Shown here piece after piece: positions 47,060 through 56,633 of a DNA stretch of 64,000 nucleotides (positions are counted from its first letter, which is position 1; each line of letters starts with the position of its first letter). The position numbers and the translations under genes are program-made. The notes under the pieces are model-generated. The model searched no databases. It was not told the DNA's origin and saw only the letters and a program-made list of their open reading frames with translations. This stretch comes from Streptosporangium carneum (GTDB lineage Bacteria; Actinomycetota; Actinomycetes; Streptosporangiales; Streptosporangiaceae): assembly GCF_027922005.1 (NCBI RefSeq), contig NZ_BSEV01000039.1, forward strand, positions 1 through 64,000. Direction: 5' to 3'.

Positions 47060-48577
47060 ATGGCCGCACCGCGCGCACGCCGGATCAATATTCCACTTCG
47101 GCACGTCGCCCTGACGTGCGGAGCCATGATGTTCGCGCTGCTCGCCAACGTGACCTACCTCCAGGCCTTCCGGGCCGCCCGGCTCGCCGACGACCCCCGC
47201 GACAGGCGGACGGTGATCGCGCGCTTCGGCGTTCCGCGCGGTGACATCCTGACGCGCGACGGCGGCGTCGTCGCGACCAGCGTCGAGGACGGCGGCGGAG
47301 AGTACAGGTACCGGCGGGCCTATCCCGGCGGGCCCGTCTACGCGCCCGTGACCGGTCACCTCTCCCTGTACGGCACGGCAGGGCTGGAGAAGGCGGAGGA
47401 CGCGGTGCTGTCCGGCGCCGACCCCAGGGTCAGGCTGTACTCGCTGCTCGACGGCACCGCGGCGGGGGCGACGCTCAGGCTCACCGTCGACCCCAGGGCG
47501 CAGCGCGCCGCCTACGAGGGACTGCGCGCCACAGGACTGCGCGGGGCCGCCGTCGCCATCGAGCCGGCCACCGGGGCGATCCTGGCGATGGCCTCCTTCC
47601 CCTCCTACGACCCGAACGTCTACACGACCTTCAACGCCGCCAAGCTCGACAGGGCCGACAGGCTGCTGCGGAACGACGCCCGTGAACCACTGCTGAACCG
47701 GGCCATCCAGCGGAACTACCCGCCGGGATCCACCTTCAAGGTCGTCACCAGCGCCGCGGCGCTCGGCTCGGGGAGGTACCGCCCGACCACCGGTGTCAGC
47801 GCGCCGGTCGCCCTGCGCCTGCCCGGCACCGGCGCCTACCTGCGCAACTCGGGCGGCGCCTCCTGCGGGAGCGGCAACCCGCCGCTGGCCTACGCGTTCA
47901 AGGTCTCCTGCAACACGCCGTTCGCGAACCTGGGCATCGATCTCGGCCAGGACGCGCTGCGCGAGCAGGCGCGGGCGTTCGGCTTCGACGCCGACGACCT
48001 CGCCGTGCCCATGCCGGTGGCGGAGAGCGTCTATCCCCGGGACATGGACACGGCGCAGACCGCCATGTCGGCGCTGGGACAGTTCGACGACAGGGCGACC
48101 CCGCTCATGGTCGCCATGCTGTCGGCGGCGGTGGCGAACGACGGCTCGCTGATGCGCCCCTACCTGGTCGAGGAGGTCCGCCTCGCCGACGGCACGGTGA
48201 TCGACGGCGCGAGGCCGTCGGTGTACCGCAGGACGCTGGAGGCCGAGGAGGCCAACCGGCTCACCGCGATGATGGTCACGGTCACCAGGCCCGGCGGCAC
48301 AGGGGAGGCCGCGGCCATTCCCGGCGTCGAGGTCGCCGCGAAGACCGGCACCGCGGAGAACTCCGTCGAGGGGCGGGACCACGCGGTCTTCACCGGCTTC
48401 GCCCCGGCCGCCGCCCCCAGGGTCGCGGTGGGGGTCCTCGTCGAGCACGGAGGTTCGGGCGGCGAGGTCGCGGCCCCCATCGCCCGGGCGATCATGCGGG
48501 CCGTGCTGGAGCCGCCCTCCGACGAGGACCGGGCGGCCGGAAGCCCGCCGGGGGAGCGGGACGATCAGGTCGAGTAG
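47060..48577 (+). CDS. Penicillin-binding protein, transpeptidase (PbpA-like)
   Basis: 505 residues. One N-terminal membrane helix (HVALTCGAMMFALLANVTYL), a dimerisation domain starting RFGVPRGDILTRDGGVVATS, and a transpeptidase domain with catalytic SxxK (STFK, about residue 225), SCN near 284 and KTGTA near 428. Class B transpeptidase crosslinking peptidoglycan, of the actinobacterial PbpA type. GGGGGAGGGG before the ATG. Ends 13 bp inside the convergent ABC exporter gene. Confidence 0.92.
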   Translation: MAAPRARRINIPLRHVALTCGAMMFALLANVTYLQAFRAARLADDPRDRRTVIARFGVPRGDILTRDGGVVATSVEDGGGEYRYRRAYPGGPVYAPVTGHLSLYGTAGLEKAEDAVLSGADPRVRLYSLLDGTAAGATLRLTVDPRAQRAAYEGLRATGLRGAAVAIEPATGAILAMASFPSYDPNVYTTFNAAKLDRADRLLRNDAREPLLNRAIQRNYPPGSTFKVVTSAAALGSGRYRPTTGVSAPVALRLPGTGAYLRNSGGASCGSGNPPLAYAFKVSCNTPFANLGIDLGQDALREQARAFGFDADDLAVPMPVAESVYPRDMDTAQTAMSALGQFDDRATPLMVAMLSAAVANDGSLMRPYLVEEVRLADGTVIDGARPSVYRRTLEAEEANRLTAMMVTVTRPGGTGEAAAIPGVEVAAKTGTAENSVEGRDHAVFTGFAPAAAPRVAVGVLVEHGGSGGEVAAPIARAIMRAVLEPPSDEDRAAGSPPGERDDQVE

Positions 48578-50664
48578 GCGCTGGCCTGCAGCCCGTAGAG
48601 GTCGGCGTAGAGGCCGTTGACCCCGATCAGCTGGCTGTGGGTGCCGTGCTCGGCGACCCTGCCGTGGTCGAGGACGTAGATGCGGTCGGCGTAGCGGACG
48701 CTGGCCAGCCTGTGGGTGATCAGCAGGACCGTACGGCCGTCGGCGTGCTGCCTGACGCGCTCGAAGAGGGCGTGTTCGGCGCGCGCGTCGAGAGCGGCGG
48801 TCGGCTCGTCGCAGATCAGCAGGGGGGCGTCCCGGTGGAATCCCCTGGCGATCGCGATCCGCTGCCACTGGCCGCCGGACAGCTCCTGACCGTTCTTGAA
48901 CCGCCTGTCGAGCAGGGTGTCGTAGCCGTGCTGCAGCTCGGCCACGACCTGGTCGGCGCCCGCGACCTCGGCCGCCGAGACCAGCGCGGACTCTCCCTTG
49001 TCGGTGCCCATGCTGATGTTGTGCCTGGCGGTCAGCGGCCAGCGCGTGTGGTCCTGGGCGATGACCGCGATGTTGTGCCGAAGCTCCTCGGGGTCGACGT
49101 CCACCAGGTCGGTCTCGTCCCACAGGACGCGTCCGCTGTCCGGTTCGTACAGGCCCGACAGGATCTTCGCCAGCGTGGTCTTGCCCGAGCCGTTCTCGCC
49201 GACGAGGGCGATCACCTCCCCCTTGTCGATGTGCACGGAGACGCCCCGCAGGGCGGGGGTGTCCGAGCCGGGGTAGGTGAAGACGACGTCCTGCGCGGTG
49301 ATGCGCTCGAACGTCTCGGGGGCCTTCTCCGGACGGCCGGAGCCGACGCGGCTCTCCGCGTCGGCGCAGAAGTCGAGGAAGTCGGTGAAGTACAGCCCCT
49401 CCTCGTAGAGCCGGTTGGTGGCGTACATCAGGTTCGACAGGTAGGTCTGTCCCGAGCGGATCGCCAGCACGGCGGTGCCCGCGACCGCCAGCGGCACCGC
49501 GCCCGCGGCGAGCAGCAGGCCCAGGGCGACGTAGACCACGGCCGTCCCGAGTCCGCCGAGCGCCTCGCCGACGATCCTGGCGACCGTCTGCCGCCGCGCC
49601 AGGCCGAGCATGACGTTCTGCTCGGCGGTCGCGACCGCGTCGTACATCCGCAGCAGGAAGCTCCGCATCGTGAAGGAGCGCACCTCGGCGGCGGGCTCGC
49701 GCTCCGCCAGCAGCTCCGAGATGATCCACTTGCGCCGGACGGCGGGGATCATCGCGTACATCGTGGTGTAGCGCATGCGCGCGGTGCGGACCGCCGCCCA
49801 CGCGTCCGGCAGCACCGCCAGCACCAGCAGCGGCAGCAACGCCGGATGGAGCACCCCGAGCACGCCCGCGGCCGCGGCGATCCCGATGACGGCGGTCAGC
49901 ACGTTGATGGCCGTGCTGACCACGACGTCGGCCATCGAGACCCCGCGTGACCTGGCCCGCTGGAGCGCGTCGTGGAAGTCGGGGTCGTCGAAGGCGGCCA
50001 GGCTGACCTGGCTGGTCAGCCCGTAGAGCCGCTCCTCCGCGATCCTGCCGACCTGGGGGTCGAGCCGGGACTGCGCCCACCCCGCGCCCGCCTGCGTCAG
50101 CGTGCGCAGGGTGCCCGCGACGCCGACCAGGACCAGACTGGGCAGGGCGGCCATGACCCGCTCCGGGGTCGGGCCCGCCTCGAACAGGGCCGACAGCACC
50201 CCGGTCGTGGCCAGCAGCCCGAACGCGGTGAACACGCCGCCGAGCAGGCTCAGGCTGATCGTGACGACGGTGTCGCGGGGACTGGCCAGCCATGCCAGCC
50301 GTACGGCCTGCGCGACGAGGGCGGGCAGCCGCCTGGCGATGGTCAGGAACCCGACGCCGGTCATCTTGTCGGCGTGGGCGTGCCACTCGGAGAGGTTGAG
50401 CTCGCCCAGCTCGGACTCGGACACGGGGCCGGGCTCAGGAGCGGGCACTGTGCCGGAGAGGGGGCGGGGGACGGCGTCTGCGCCCGGGACGGTGTCGGGC
50501 AGCGTGTCGGACGCGCGGCGCGGAGCGGGGGGCGAAGCGGAGTCGGGCAGGGAGTCGGGCGCGCGGCGTGGCGAGGGAGGGGACGGGGGATCCGGCAGGG
50601 AGTCGGGTGCGCGACGTGGAGAGGGGGGAGACGCGGGATCGGGGCCTGGGGAAGTGTCCGCCAT
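48565..50664 (-). CDS. ABC exporter, fused permease and ATPase
   Basis: 699 residues. An N-terminal low-complexity region (about 1-85) contains a 16-residue repeat in three copies (SPPSPRRAPDSLPDPP and variants). Six-helix membrane domain about 110-400. ATPase with Walker A GENGSGKTT near residue 490, signature LSGGQWQRIAI and Walker B LLICDEPTAALDA. Works as a dimer; substrate could be a lipid, peptide or drug. Monocistronic; divergent from the LuxR-type regulator at 50886, which may control it. Confidence 0.9.
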   Translation of the reverse strand: MADTSPGPDPASPPSPRRAPDSLPDPPSPPSPRRAPDSLPDSASPPAPRRASDTLPDTVPGADAVPRPLSGTVPAPEPGPVSESELGELNLSEWHAHADKMTGVGFLTIARRLPALVAQAVRLAWLASPRDTVVTISLSLLGGVFTAFGLLATTGVLSALFEAGPTPERVMAALPSLVLVGVAGTLRTLTQAGAGWAQSRLDPQVGRIAEERLYGLTSQVSLAAFDDPDFHDALQRARSRGVSMADVVVSTAINVLTAVIGIAAAAGVLGVLHPALLPLLVLAVLPDAWAAVRTARMRYTTMYAMIPAVRRKWIISELLAEREPAAEVRSFTMRSFLLRMYDAVATAEQNVMLGLARRQTVARIVGEALGGLGTAVVYVALGLLLAAGAVPLAVAGTAVLAIRSGQTYLSNLMYATNRLYEEGLYFTDFLDFCADAESRVGSGRPEKAPETFERITAQDVVFTYPGSDTPALRGVSVHIDKGEVIALVGENGSGKTTLAKILSGLYEPDSGRVLWDETDLVDVDPEELRHNIAVIAQDHTRWPLTARHNISMGTDKGESALVSAAEVAGADQVVAELQHGYDTLLDRRFKNGQELSGGQWQRIAIARGFHRDAPLLICDEPTAALDARAEHALFERVRQHADGRTVLLITHRLASVRYADRIYVLDHGRVAEHGTHSQLIGVNGLYADLYGLQASAYST
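50488..50631 (-). repeat. 48-bp in-frame tandem repeat, three copies
   Basis: Encodes residues 12-59 of the ABC exporter: three 16-residue units built on SPPxPRRAxDxLPDxx. The units diverge slightly, most in the third. Lies in the disordered N-terminus, before the first membrane helix. Confidence 0.85.
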
Positions 50665-50885
50665 GTTTGCAGTGTGAATCGCCAGACCGACAATCCGCCA
50701 TCCGATGGCCGGTGACGGTCAGTAAGGTGGTTCCCCGGGCCTGCCGCGCGGGCTAATTCATTGCGACCGGCCATTGGGGACGGCCAGCCAATCCGAGCAT
50801 CCGAAATGGTGCTAAGACTGGGCACGGCACGGTAATTGGTGTCACACTTTCTGTGACGGCTGCCCCGCGACCTCATTAAGAGCCG

Positions 50886-53363
50886 ATGACACAGGACACC
50901 GCGCACATTTCTCTTACCGGCGGGAATCTCCCCCTTGAGCCCAACGGCTTCGTAGGCCGTGAGGGCGACGTGGAGGAGCTCATCGAGTTGCTGGGCGTCG
51001 CCCGGCTGGTGACCCTGTGCGGGGCGGGCGGCATCGGCAAGAGCAGGCTGGCGATCAGGGTGGCCACCCAGCTGGCGGCCGACTTCCCCGGAGGCGTCTG
51101 GCTGGTCGAGCTGGCCGAGGCGGTGCGCGACGAGCTGATCGTGCCCCGCGTCGCCGCCGTTCTCGGGGTCAAGGCCGAGCCGTCGCGCCCGCTGGCCGAC
51201 ACGCTGCTCGACGCCCTCGCCGACCGGCAGCTGCTGCTGGTCATCGACAACTGCGAGTCGCTCATCGAGGAGGCCGCCCGGTTCTGCCGGACGCTGCTCA
51301 CGGTCTGCCCCGAGGTGCGTGTGCTCACCACCAGCAGGGAGCCCCTGCGCGTCGCGGGGGAGACGGTGTGGCGGGTCCCGCCGCTCAAGCTGCCCAGGGC
51401 GGACGACCACGAGCGCGCGGAGGACAGCGAGGCCGTTCGGCTCTTCGTCGACCGCGCGGCCGCCGCGGCGCGCGGCTTCACCATCGGCCCGAACAACGCC
51501 GCCGAGATCGCCAGCCTCTGCGAGGCGCTCGACGGGATGCCGCTGGCCATCGAGCTGGCCGCCGCGCTGTGCAGGGTGCTGACGGTCGAGCAGATCCACG
51601 CCAGACTCAGGGACAGGTTCAGGCTGCTGTCCACCGGCGACAGGACCGCCCCGGCCAGGCACCAGACGCTGAAGGCGACCGTCGACTGGAGTTACCAGCA
51701 GCTCAAGGAGCCCGAGCGGATCCTGCTGCGGCGGCTGGCGGTGTTCACCGGGGGATGGACGCTGGACATGGCCGAGAAGGTCTGCGACGGCAACGGCCTG
51801 TGGGCCGAGGACGTCCTGAGCGTCCTGTGCGGCCTGGTCGACAAGTCCCTGGTGCTGGCCGACGCCGAGGTCGCGGGCGAGACCCGCTACCGGATGCTGG
51901 AGACGATCCGCCAGTACGCCGCGGAGCAGCTGGAGAGCTCCGGTGAGGAGGGCGAGCTGAGGCGGCGGCACCGCGACCACATGATCGAGATCGCAGGCCG
52001 GAGCCATCGGCTGATCGTCCGGCACCCCCGCCCGACCTGGGCGGAGATCTGCCCGATGCTGGTCCTGCTGGACGAGCTGCAGGCCAACGTGTGGGCGGCG
52101 GTGCGCTGGTCCGCGGAGGTCGACGAGCCGGAGAGCGCGTTGCAGCTGCTGGTCCTGCTGCGCTGGCCGACCATCGCGGGCGGCAGGTTCACCCCCGCCG
52201 ACGAGTGGCTGGACCGCCTGCTGTCGACGGAGCCCGCGGTGCTGCCCCCTCGCGTGCGCGGCGACGCGCTCGTCCTGCGCGGACAGGTGGCCTTCGGCCA
52301 GGGCGACCCCGACAGGGCGCAGGACGCCTGCACCGCCGCGGCCGAGCTGTGCAGGATGACGGGCCTGCACGGGCCGCTCAGCGGGGCGCTGGCCATCCTG
52401 GCCTGGGTGGCCATCTACCAGCGGCGTCCCGACCGGGCGAGATGCCTGCTGGACGAGGCCCTCGAGGCGGTGCGCAGGGTCGACGACCCCTGGCACGAGA
52501 TGGTGATCCGTTCGATGGAGGGGACGTTCGCGCTGTCCGAGGGACGGGCCAAGGAGTCACAGCGCTCGTTCGAGGCCGCGCTGGCCATCGCCCACGAGCT
52601 CGACAACCACTGGGCCTCACCGGTCGCGCTCATCGGCCTCGCCCAGGTCGCATGGCTGCGGGGTGATCTGGCCGAGGCCCGCTCCTACTACGAGCAGGCC
52701 CTCGACCTGCTCAAGGACGTCACGGCCCACTGGCAGACCATCACCTGCCTGTCGGGGCTCGGCAGGATCGCCCTGGCCCAGGGAGACCTCGCGACCGCCC
52801 GGGCGAGGCTGATCGAGAGCCTGCGCCTGTGCCGGGGAACCGGTCAGCGGCTCGGCGTGGCCCGGCGGATCGAGACGCTCGCCCAGCTGGCGCTGGCCGA
52901 GGAGGACGACCAGCGGGCGGTGCGCCTGGCCGGAGCCTCGTCCGCGATCAGGAACGCGATGAGCGGCGTCGTCACGCCGTCCGGGTTCGGCGCGCGCATG
53001 GAGGAGCTGCTCCAGCCGGCCCGTGCCCGGCTCGGCGAGGCGATGGTCGCCCAGCTGTGGGCGCTCGGCAACGAGATGACCCAGGAACAGGCGGTCCGCT
53101 ACGCCCTCGAGGGCGAGTGCCACCCCGACATGCCCGTGCAGGCCGGCAGGGGCCCGGTCGCGGCCCCGCTCACCACGCTGACGGGGCGTGAGTGGGAGAT
53201 CGCCGAGCTGGTCGCCAGGGGCCTGAGCAACAAGGCCATCGCCGACGAGCTGGTGATCAGCCCCGCGACCGCGGCCCGGCACGTCGCCAACATCCTCGCC
53301 AAGCTCGGTTTCTCCTCCCGCACGCAGGTCGCCACCTGGGTCATCGAGCACAACCGCGCCTGA
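50886..53363 (+). CDS. LuxR family regulator with NB-ARC-type ATPase and TPR-like repeats
   Basis: 825 residues. ATPase domain with Walker A GAGGIGKSRLAIRV near residue 45, Walker B LLLVIDNCESL near 120, and the sensor TTSREPLRVAGETVWRV. Middle part is helical repeats (AIYQRRPDRARCLLDEALEA; VALIGLAQVAWLRGDLAEAR). C-terminal LuxR HTH: LTGREWEIAELVARGLSNKA and IADELVISPATAARHVANIL. Typical of the large ATP-dependent LuxR group common in actinomycetes. No adjacent operon on its strand; signal unknown. Confidence 0.92.
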   Translation: MTQDTAHISLTGGNLPLEPNGFVGREGDVEELIELLGVARLVTLCGAGGIGKSRLAIRVATQLAADFPGGVWLVELAEAVRDELIVPRVAAVLGVKAEPSRPLADTLLDALADRQLLLVIDNCESLIEEAARFCRTLLTVCPEVRVLTTSREPLRVAGETVWRVPPLKLPRADDHERAEDSEAVRLFVDRAAAAARGFTIGPNNAAEIASLCEALDGMPLAIELAAALCRVLTVEQIHARLRDRFRLLSTGDRTAPARHQTLKATVDWSYQQLKEPERILLRRLAVFTGGWTLDMAEKVCDGNGLWAEDVLSVLCGLVDKSLVLADAEVAGETRYRMLETIRQYAAEQLESSGEEGELRRRHRDHMIEIAGRSHRLIVRHPRPTWAEICPMLVLLDELQANVWAAVRWSAEVDEPESALQLLVLLRWPTIAGGRFTPADEWLDRLLSTEPAVLPPRVRGDALVLRGQVAFGQGDPDRAQDACTAAAELCRMTGLHGPLSGALAILAWVAIYQRRPDRARCLLDEALEAVRRVDDPWHEMVIRSMEGTFALSEGRAKESQRSFEAALAIAHELDNHWASPVALIGLAQVAWLRGDLAEARSYYEQALDLLKDVTAHWQTITCLSGLGRIALAQGDLATARARLIESLRLCRGTGQRLGVARRIETLAQLALAEEDDQRAVRLAGASSAIRNAMSGVVTPSGFGARMEELLQPARARLGEAMVAQLWALGNEMTQEQAVRYALEGECHPDMPVQAGRGPVAAPLTTLTGREWEIAELVARGLSNKAIADELVISPATAARHVANILAKLGFSSRTQVATWVIEHNRA

Positions 53364-54210
53364 GGGCCCCAACCGGCCCCTACACACAGGGCTACACATC
53401 AGCGGCCGCACAGATACATCTCGGGATACGCACTCCGGAGCATGCGCCGTCCCCGCCGACCGCCGTACGTTTTCCTCGTGTTCGACCGATGACGCCCAGC
53501 CTTCCGGGTCGTGCCCGCCACGACGGCGGTCCGGTACGGCGGGCCCACACCATCCATGGCGTCTCGGTCGAGCACATCGTGAACGTCGCGTGTCCCTCCC
53601 GACGGTCGAGGTCTCCTCGGAGGGGTGGGGACCGAAGGCCACGGGGCACGCGACAGCGGGCTCGAGCCGCGCAGGGCTCGGGCCCGCACTCACGAACGGG
53701 CCAGGTCGGCGGGTCTCGCCGAGCCTCGCGACGGGGCGTCCCACCGGGGCGGCGAAGACCCCTCCGGCGAGCCGGGACACCCGGAGACCGGGGCGTTCAG
53801 CGAGCGGGACGCTCGGAGGGCCGGAGAACCTCGGGGTTCGGAAACCAGGGGAAACAGGGGATCAGACAAGCGGGGCCCGGAAAGCGGGGCCCGCAAAGCA
53901 GGGGCCGGAAGGCGGAGCCCAGGGCGGGGCTCTCGGGGAGGCCGGGACGCTCGCGAGGCCGGGAAGCCGAGGAGATCCGGAACACCTCGTCGGGGGTTCG
54001 CGGGACGGCGGGCGTTCTTGGGGGCGCGGGCGATATCCAGCCCGAAATGTCAGGCATTTCCCTAAAAAGTCGCGAAACAGGGGAACGCATCGGACGCCAG
54101 ACATCGGGGAATCGGGGAAAGGCTCATCAGAGGGGGCGGGCCCGGATACACACTCATTTACATATATCTGTCGATGCCCGTGCGGACACGTCGACCGTAC
54201 GGTCGTCGTC
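53364..54210. other. 847-bp repeat-rich gap without a supported gene
   Basis: The left 230 bp is ordinary non-coding DNA. From about 53590 to 54130 it becomes purine-rich on the plus strand, with repeated GGGGAAACAGG, GGGGCCCGGAAAGC and GAGGCCGGGA words. The clearest block is a 14-bp unit at 53868-53923. All frames through it are low-complexity Gly/Arg/Pro, so I call no gene. Confidence 0.65.
53868..53923. repeat. 14-bp tandem repeat, four copies
   Basis: Units AAGCGGGGCCCGGA, AAGCGGGGCCCGCA, AAGCAGGGGCCGGA and a diverged fourth, head to tail at 53868, 53882, 53896 and 53910. Confidence 0.85.
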
Positions 54211-55002
54211 ATGAGACCCACCTCCTCGTCCATCAGGGGCACCGTCACCGAGGCGGTGTTCGGTTGCGCGCACGAGCGAGGTGACCGGCCCGCGCTGATC
54301 GATCTCGGCGCGGGGGTGGTCTACGGCTACCGCCGCCTGGCCGAGGAGGTGACGCGGGGAGCCTCGGGGCTGGTCAGGCGTGGTGCCAGAGGACAGCAGG
54401 TGGCGGGCATCCACGTGGACAACGTGGCCGCCCAGACCCTCGCGGTGCACACGGTCATCGCCGCGGGCGGAGTGGCGGCGCCCATCGCCTCCCGGAGCGG
54501 GGAGACCCGGAGCGGGGAGATGGGCGAGTTGCTGGTCCGGCTGGACGCGCGGCTGCTGATCACGACTCCCGGTCTGGCGGAGACGTCGCTGCAGGCCGCC
54601 GACGTCTCCAGGGTCCGGCAGGTGATCGCGTTCGGCCAGGCGCGCGACACCGTCGACTTCGCGGACCTGCTGCTGCTCGCGCCGGCCCCGCTGCCGCACC
54701 TCGACCCGTCCGTACAGCCCGCGTTGCAGGTCGAGGACGGCGGCGTGTTCACCCACGAGGACCTGATCTGGCAGATGGGCGAGCTGGACAAGCTCGTCGT
54801 GCTGGAGAAGTCCGACGTCCTGCTGGTGACCTGGCCGCTGACGTGCACCCTGGCGCTGACGACCCTGGTCGGGCTGGCGCTGATGCGCGGCTCGCTGGTG
54901 GTGGTCGCTCCCGGCCTGGCGTCCGAGGAGCTGTCGTCGACCATCCACGACTTCGGCGTCACCGTCCTGGCCATGCTCGACGGAGCCGTTCAGCGCGTGT
55001 GA
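54211..55002 (+). CDS. Truncated AMP-binding (acyl-CoA synthetase-like) protein
   Basis: 263 residues matching the N-terminal subdomain of adenylate-forming enzymes: ERGDRPALIDLGAGVVYGYRR then LAEEVTRGASGLVRRGARGQ, TLAVHTVIAAGGVAAPI and LDARLLITTPGLAE. Where the family has the phosphate loop SSGTTGxPKG there is only QVEDGGVFTHEDLI, so ATP binding is probably lost. The protein ends around VTVLAMLDGAVQRV, long before the acceptor-binding half. Codon usage is normal, so it is not an obvious decayed frame. A degenerate relic or a non-catalytic paralog; I cannot tell which. Start ATG has no strong ribosome site. Confidence 0.65.
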   Translation: MRPTSSSIRGTVTEAVFGCAHERGDRPALIDLGAGVVYGYRRLAEEVTRGASGLVRRGARGQQVAGIHVDNVAAQTLAVHTVIAAGGVAAPIASRSGETRSGEMGELLVRLDARLLITTPGLAETSLQAADVSRVRQVIAFGQARDTVDFADLLLLAPAPLPHLDPSVQPALQVEDGGVFTHEDLIWQMGELDKLVVLEKSDVLLVTWPLTCTLALTTLVGLALMRGSLVVVAPGLASEELSSTIHDFGVTVLAMLDGAVQRV

Positions 55003-55192
55003 TCCGGGCGGCGTGGCGTCGTCCGCCGCCGCCTGTCCGAGCGGGCGAGGGGTCGTCCGCGGGTCCGGGCGGATGAGGCGCGCCATGCGGGCCGGCACGT
55101 GGTGTCGTCCGCGCGATCCGGGTCCGAGCCGTTGTTCACGCATGCCTTGACTCAGATCGGTGACAAATGCATTGATTGTTGTGCGGACATGC

Positions 55193-55206
55193 TGACAACG
55201 TTGTCA
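55193..55206. promoter_or_regulatory. LacI-type operator before sugar ABC operon
   Basis: TGACAACGTTGTCA, a perfect 14-bp palindrome, 49 bp upstream of the binding-protein ATG. The inner 12 bp GACAACGTTGTC recurs at 63191-63202 upstream of the LacI regulator gene. A TTGACT at 55147-55152 may be the -35 of the promoter. Confidence 0.8.
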
Positions 55207-55255
55207 TCTTTCTCGGGGAACCTGTGGAACCTCGACCCCGAAGGGACGGGAAGTT

Positions 55256-56542
55256 ATGCGACGACGGTGGAGGGCGGCCGTCGCGGTCACCGTGGCGAGC
55301 CTGCTCGCCCTGACCGCCTGCGGCGGCGGCGACGGAGCGGGGCAGGGCTCGCAGACGAGTGACAAGAAGAAGGTCGAGGTCTTCTCCTGGTGGACGGGGC
55401 CGGGTGAGGTCGACGGCCTGAAGGCGATGAGAGCGATCTTCGAGAAGCGGAACCCCAGCCTGGAGTTCTTCGACGCCGCCGTCGCGGGCGGGTCCGGAGA
55501 CAAGGCGCGCGCCCTGCTGACCACCAAGCTCCAGGCGGGCACCCCGCCCGACACCTTCCAGGGGCACGCGGGCGCGGAGCTGCAGGGGTATGTCAAGGCG
55601 GGACAGCTCGAACCGGTCAACTTCCTCTACGACGAGCTCAAGCTGAAGGACGTCTTCCCGGGGCAGCTGATCGACCAGATCAGCGTGCAGGGCAACGTCT
55701 ACTCGGTTCCGGTGAACATCCACCGCTCCAACGTGATGTGGTTCAACCCCGCCCTGCTGAAGAAGGCGGGCGTCACCGAGGTGCCCGCGACGATCGACGA
55801 GTTCGTCACCGCTCTGGAGAAGGTCAAGCAGACGGGCAAGGTCCCGCTCGCGATCGGCTCGGAGTGGACGATGGTGCACCTGCTGGAGAGCGTCCTGCTC
55901 GGCTCGCTCGGCACCGACGCCTACAACGGGCTCTGGACGGCGAACGCCGACTGGTCGGGCCCGGCGATGACCAAGGCGCTGAACGACTACAAGACGATCC
56001 TGTCCTACGCCGGGGAGCCGGCCGAGGACTGGCAGCCGGCGGCCAAGCAGGTGGCCGACGGCGGGGCCGCGTTCACCATCATGGGCGACTGGGCCTACGG
56101 CTACTTCCACAACCCGCCGGACGGCGGCCTGGGCAAGAAGTCCAAGGTCGACTTCGACTGGGCGCCCTCGCCGGGAACCGGCGGCACCTTCATGTGGCTG
56201 TCGGACAGCTTCACCCTGCCCAAGGGCGCGCCGAACCGCGACGGGGCGGTGGCCTGGCTGAAGGTGGCCGCGAGCAAGGAGGGGCAGGACGCCTTCAACC
56301 CCAAGAAGGGCTCGATCCCCGCGCGCAAGGACGCCGACACCTCCCTCTACACCGACTATCTCGCCGAGGCGCTCAAGGACTGGAACACCGACAGGCTCGC
56401 CGGGTCCATCCAGCACGGCGTCACCGTCAACGACGCGTGGCGGGTCAAGATCAACGAGGCTGTCGGGGTGTTCCACACCGACAGGGACGTGGCCGCGCTC
56501 CAGGCTTCACTGGCCGAGGCGGCCAAGAGCTCCGGCCAGTGA
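55256..56542 (+). CDS. Sugar ABC transporter substrate-binding lipoprotein
   Basis: 428 residues. Signal peptide with lipobox LLALTAC, so the lipidated Cys is residue 22. Family-1 solute-binding fold: VEVFSWWTGPGEVDGLKAMR at the start, then DTFQGHAGAELQGYV and FTIMGDWAYGYF. Such proteins, with two permeases, import mono- or disaccharides in the CUT1 class. First gene of the operon, preceded by the LacI-type operator; followed by a strong hairpin. Confidence 0.93.
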   Translation: MRRRWRAAVAVTVASLLALTACGGGDGAGQGSQTSDKKKVEVFSWWTGPGEVDGLKAMRAIFEKRNPSLEFFDAAVAGGSGDKARALLTTKLQAGTPPDTFQGHAGAELQGYVKAGQLEPVNFLYDELKLKDVFPGQLIDQISVQGNVYSVPVNIHRSNVMWFNPALLKKAGVTEVPATIDEFVTALEKVKQTGKVPLAIGSEWTMVHLLESVLLGSLGTDAYNGLWTANADWSGPAMTKALNDYKTILSYAGEPAEDWQPAAKQVADGGAAFTIMGDWAYGYFHNPPDGGLGKKSKVDFDWAPSPGTGGTFMWLSDSFTLPKGAPNRDGAVAWLKVAASKEGQDAFNPKKGSIPARKDADTSLYTDYLAEALKDWNTDRLAGSIQHGVTVNDAWRVKINEAVGVFHTDRDVAALQASLAEAAKSSGQ

Positions 56543-56543
56543 C

Positions 56544-56583
56544 GTGGGGCACGGCCCGCCCGGGGGCGCGGGCCGTGCCCCAC
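56544..56583 (+). terminator. Intra-operon hairpin after the binding-protein gene
   Basis: Perfect 15-bp stem GTGGGGCACGGCCCG / CGGGCCGTGCCCCAC with a 10-base loop, starting one base after the binding-protein stop. It can attenuate transcription or protect the upstream message so that more binding protein than permease is made, as known for malE-type operons. Confidence 0.8.
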
Positions 56584-56633
56584 GGAGCCGCGCCTCTCGC
56601 GAAGCCCCGTACTCCTTGTGAGGAAGGACGCCA

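Noticed and set aside
53590-54210. Plus-strand N-terminal extension of the AMP-binding-like protein
   Set aside because: The frame is open only because of the purine-rich repeats; family similarity begins at the ATG at 54211.
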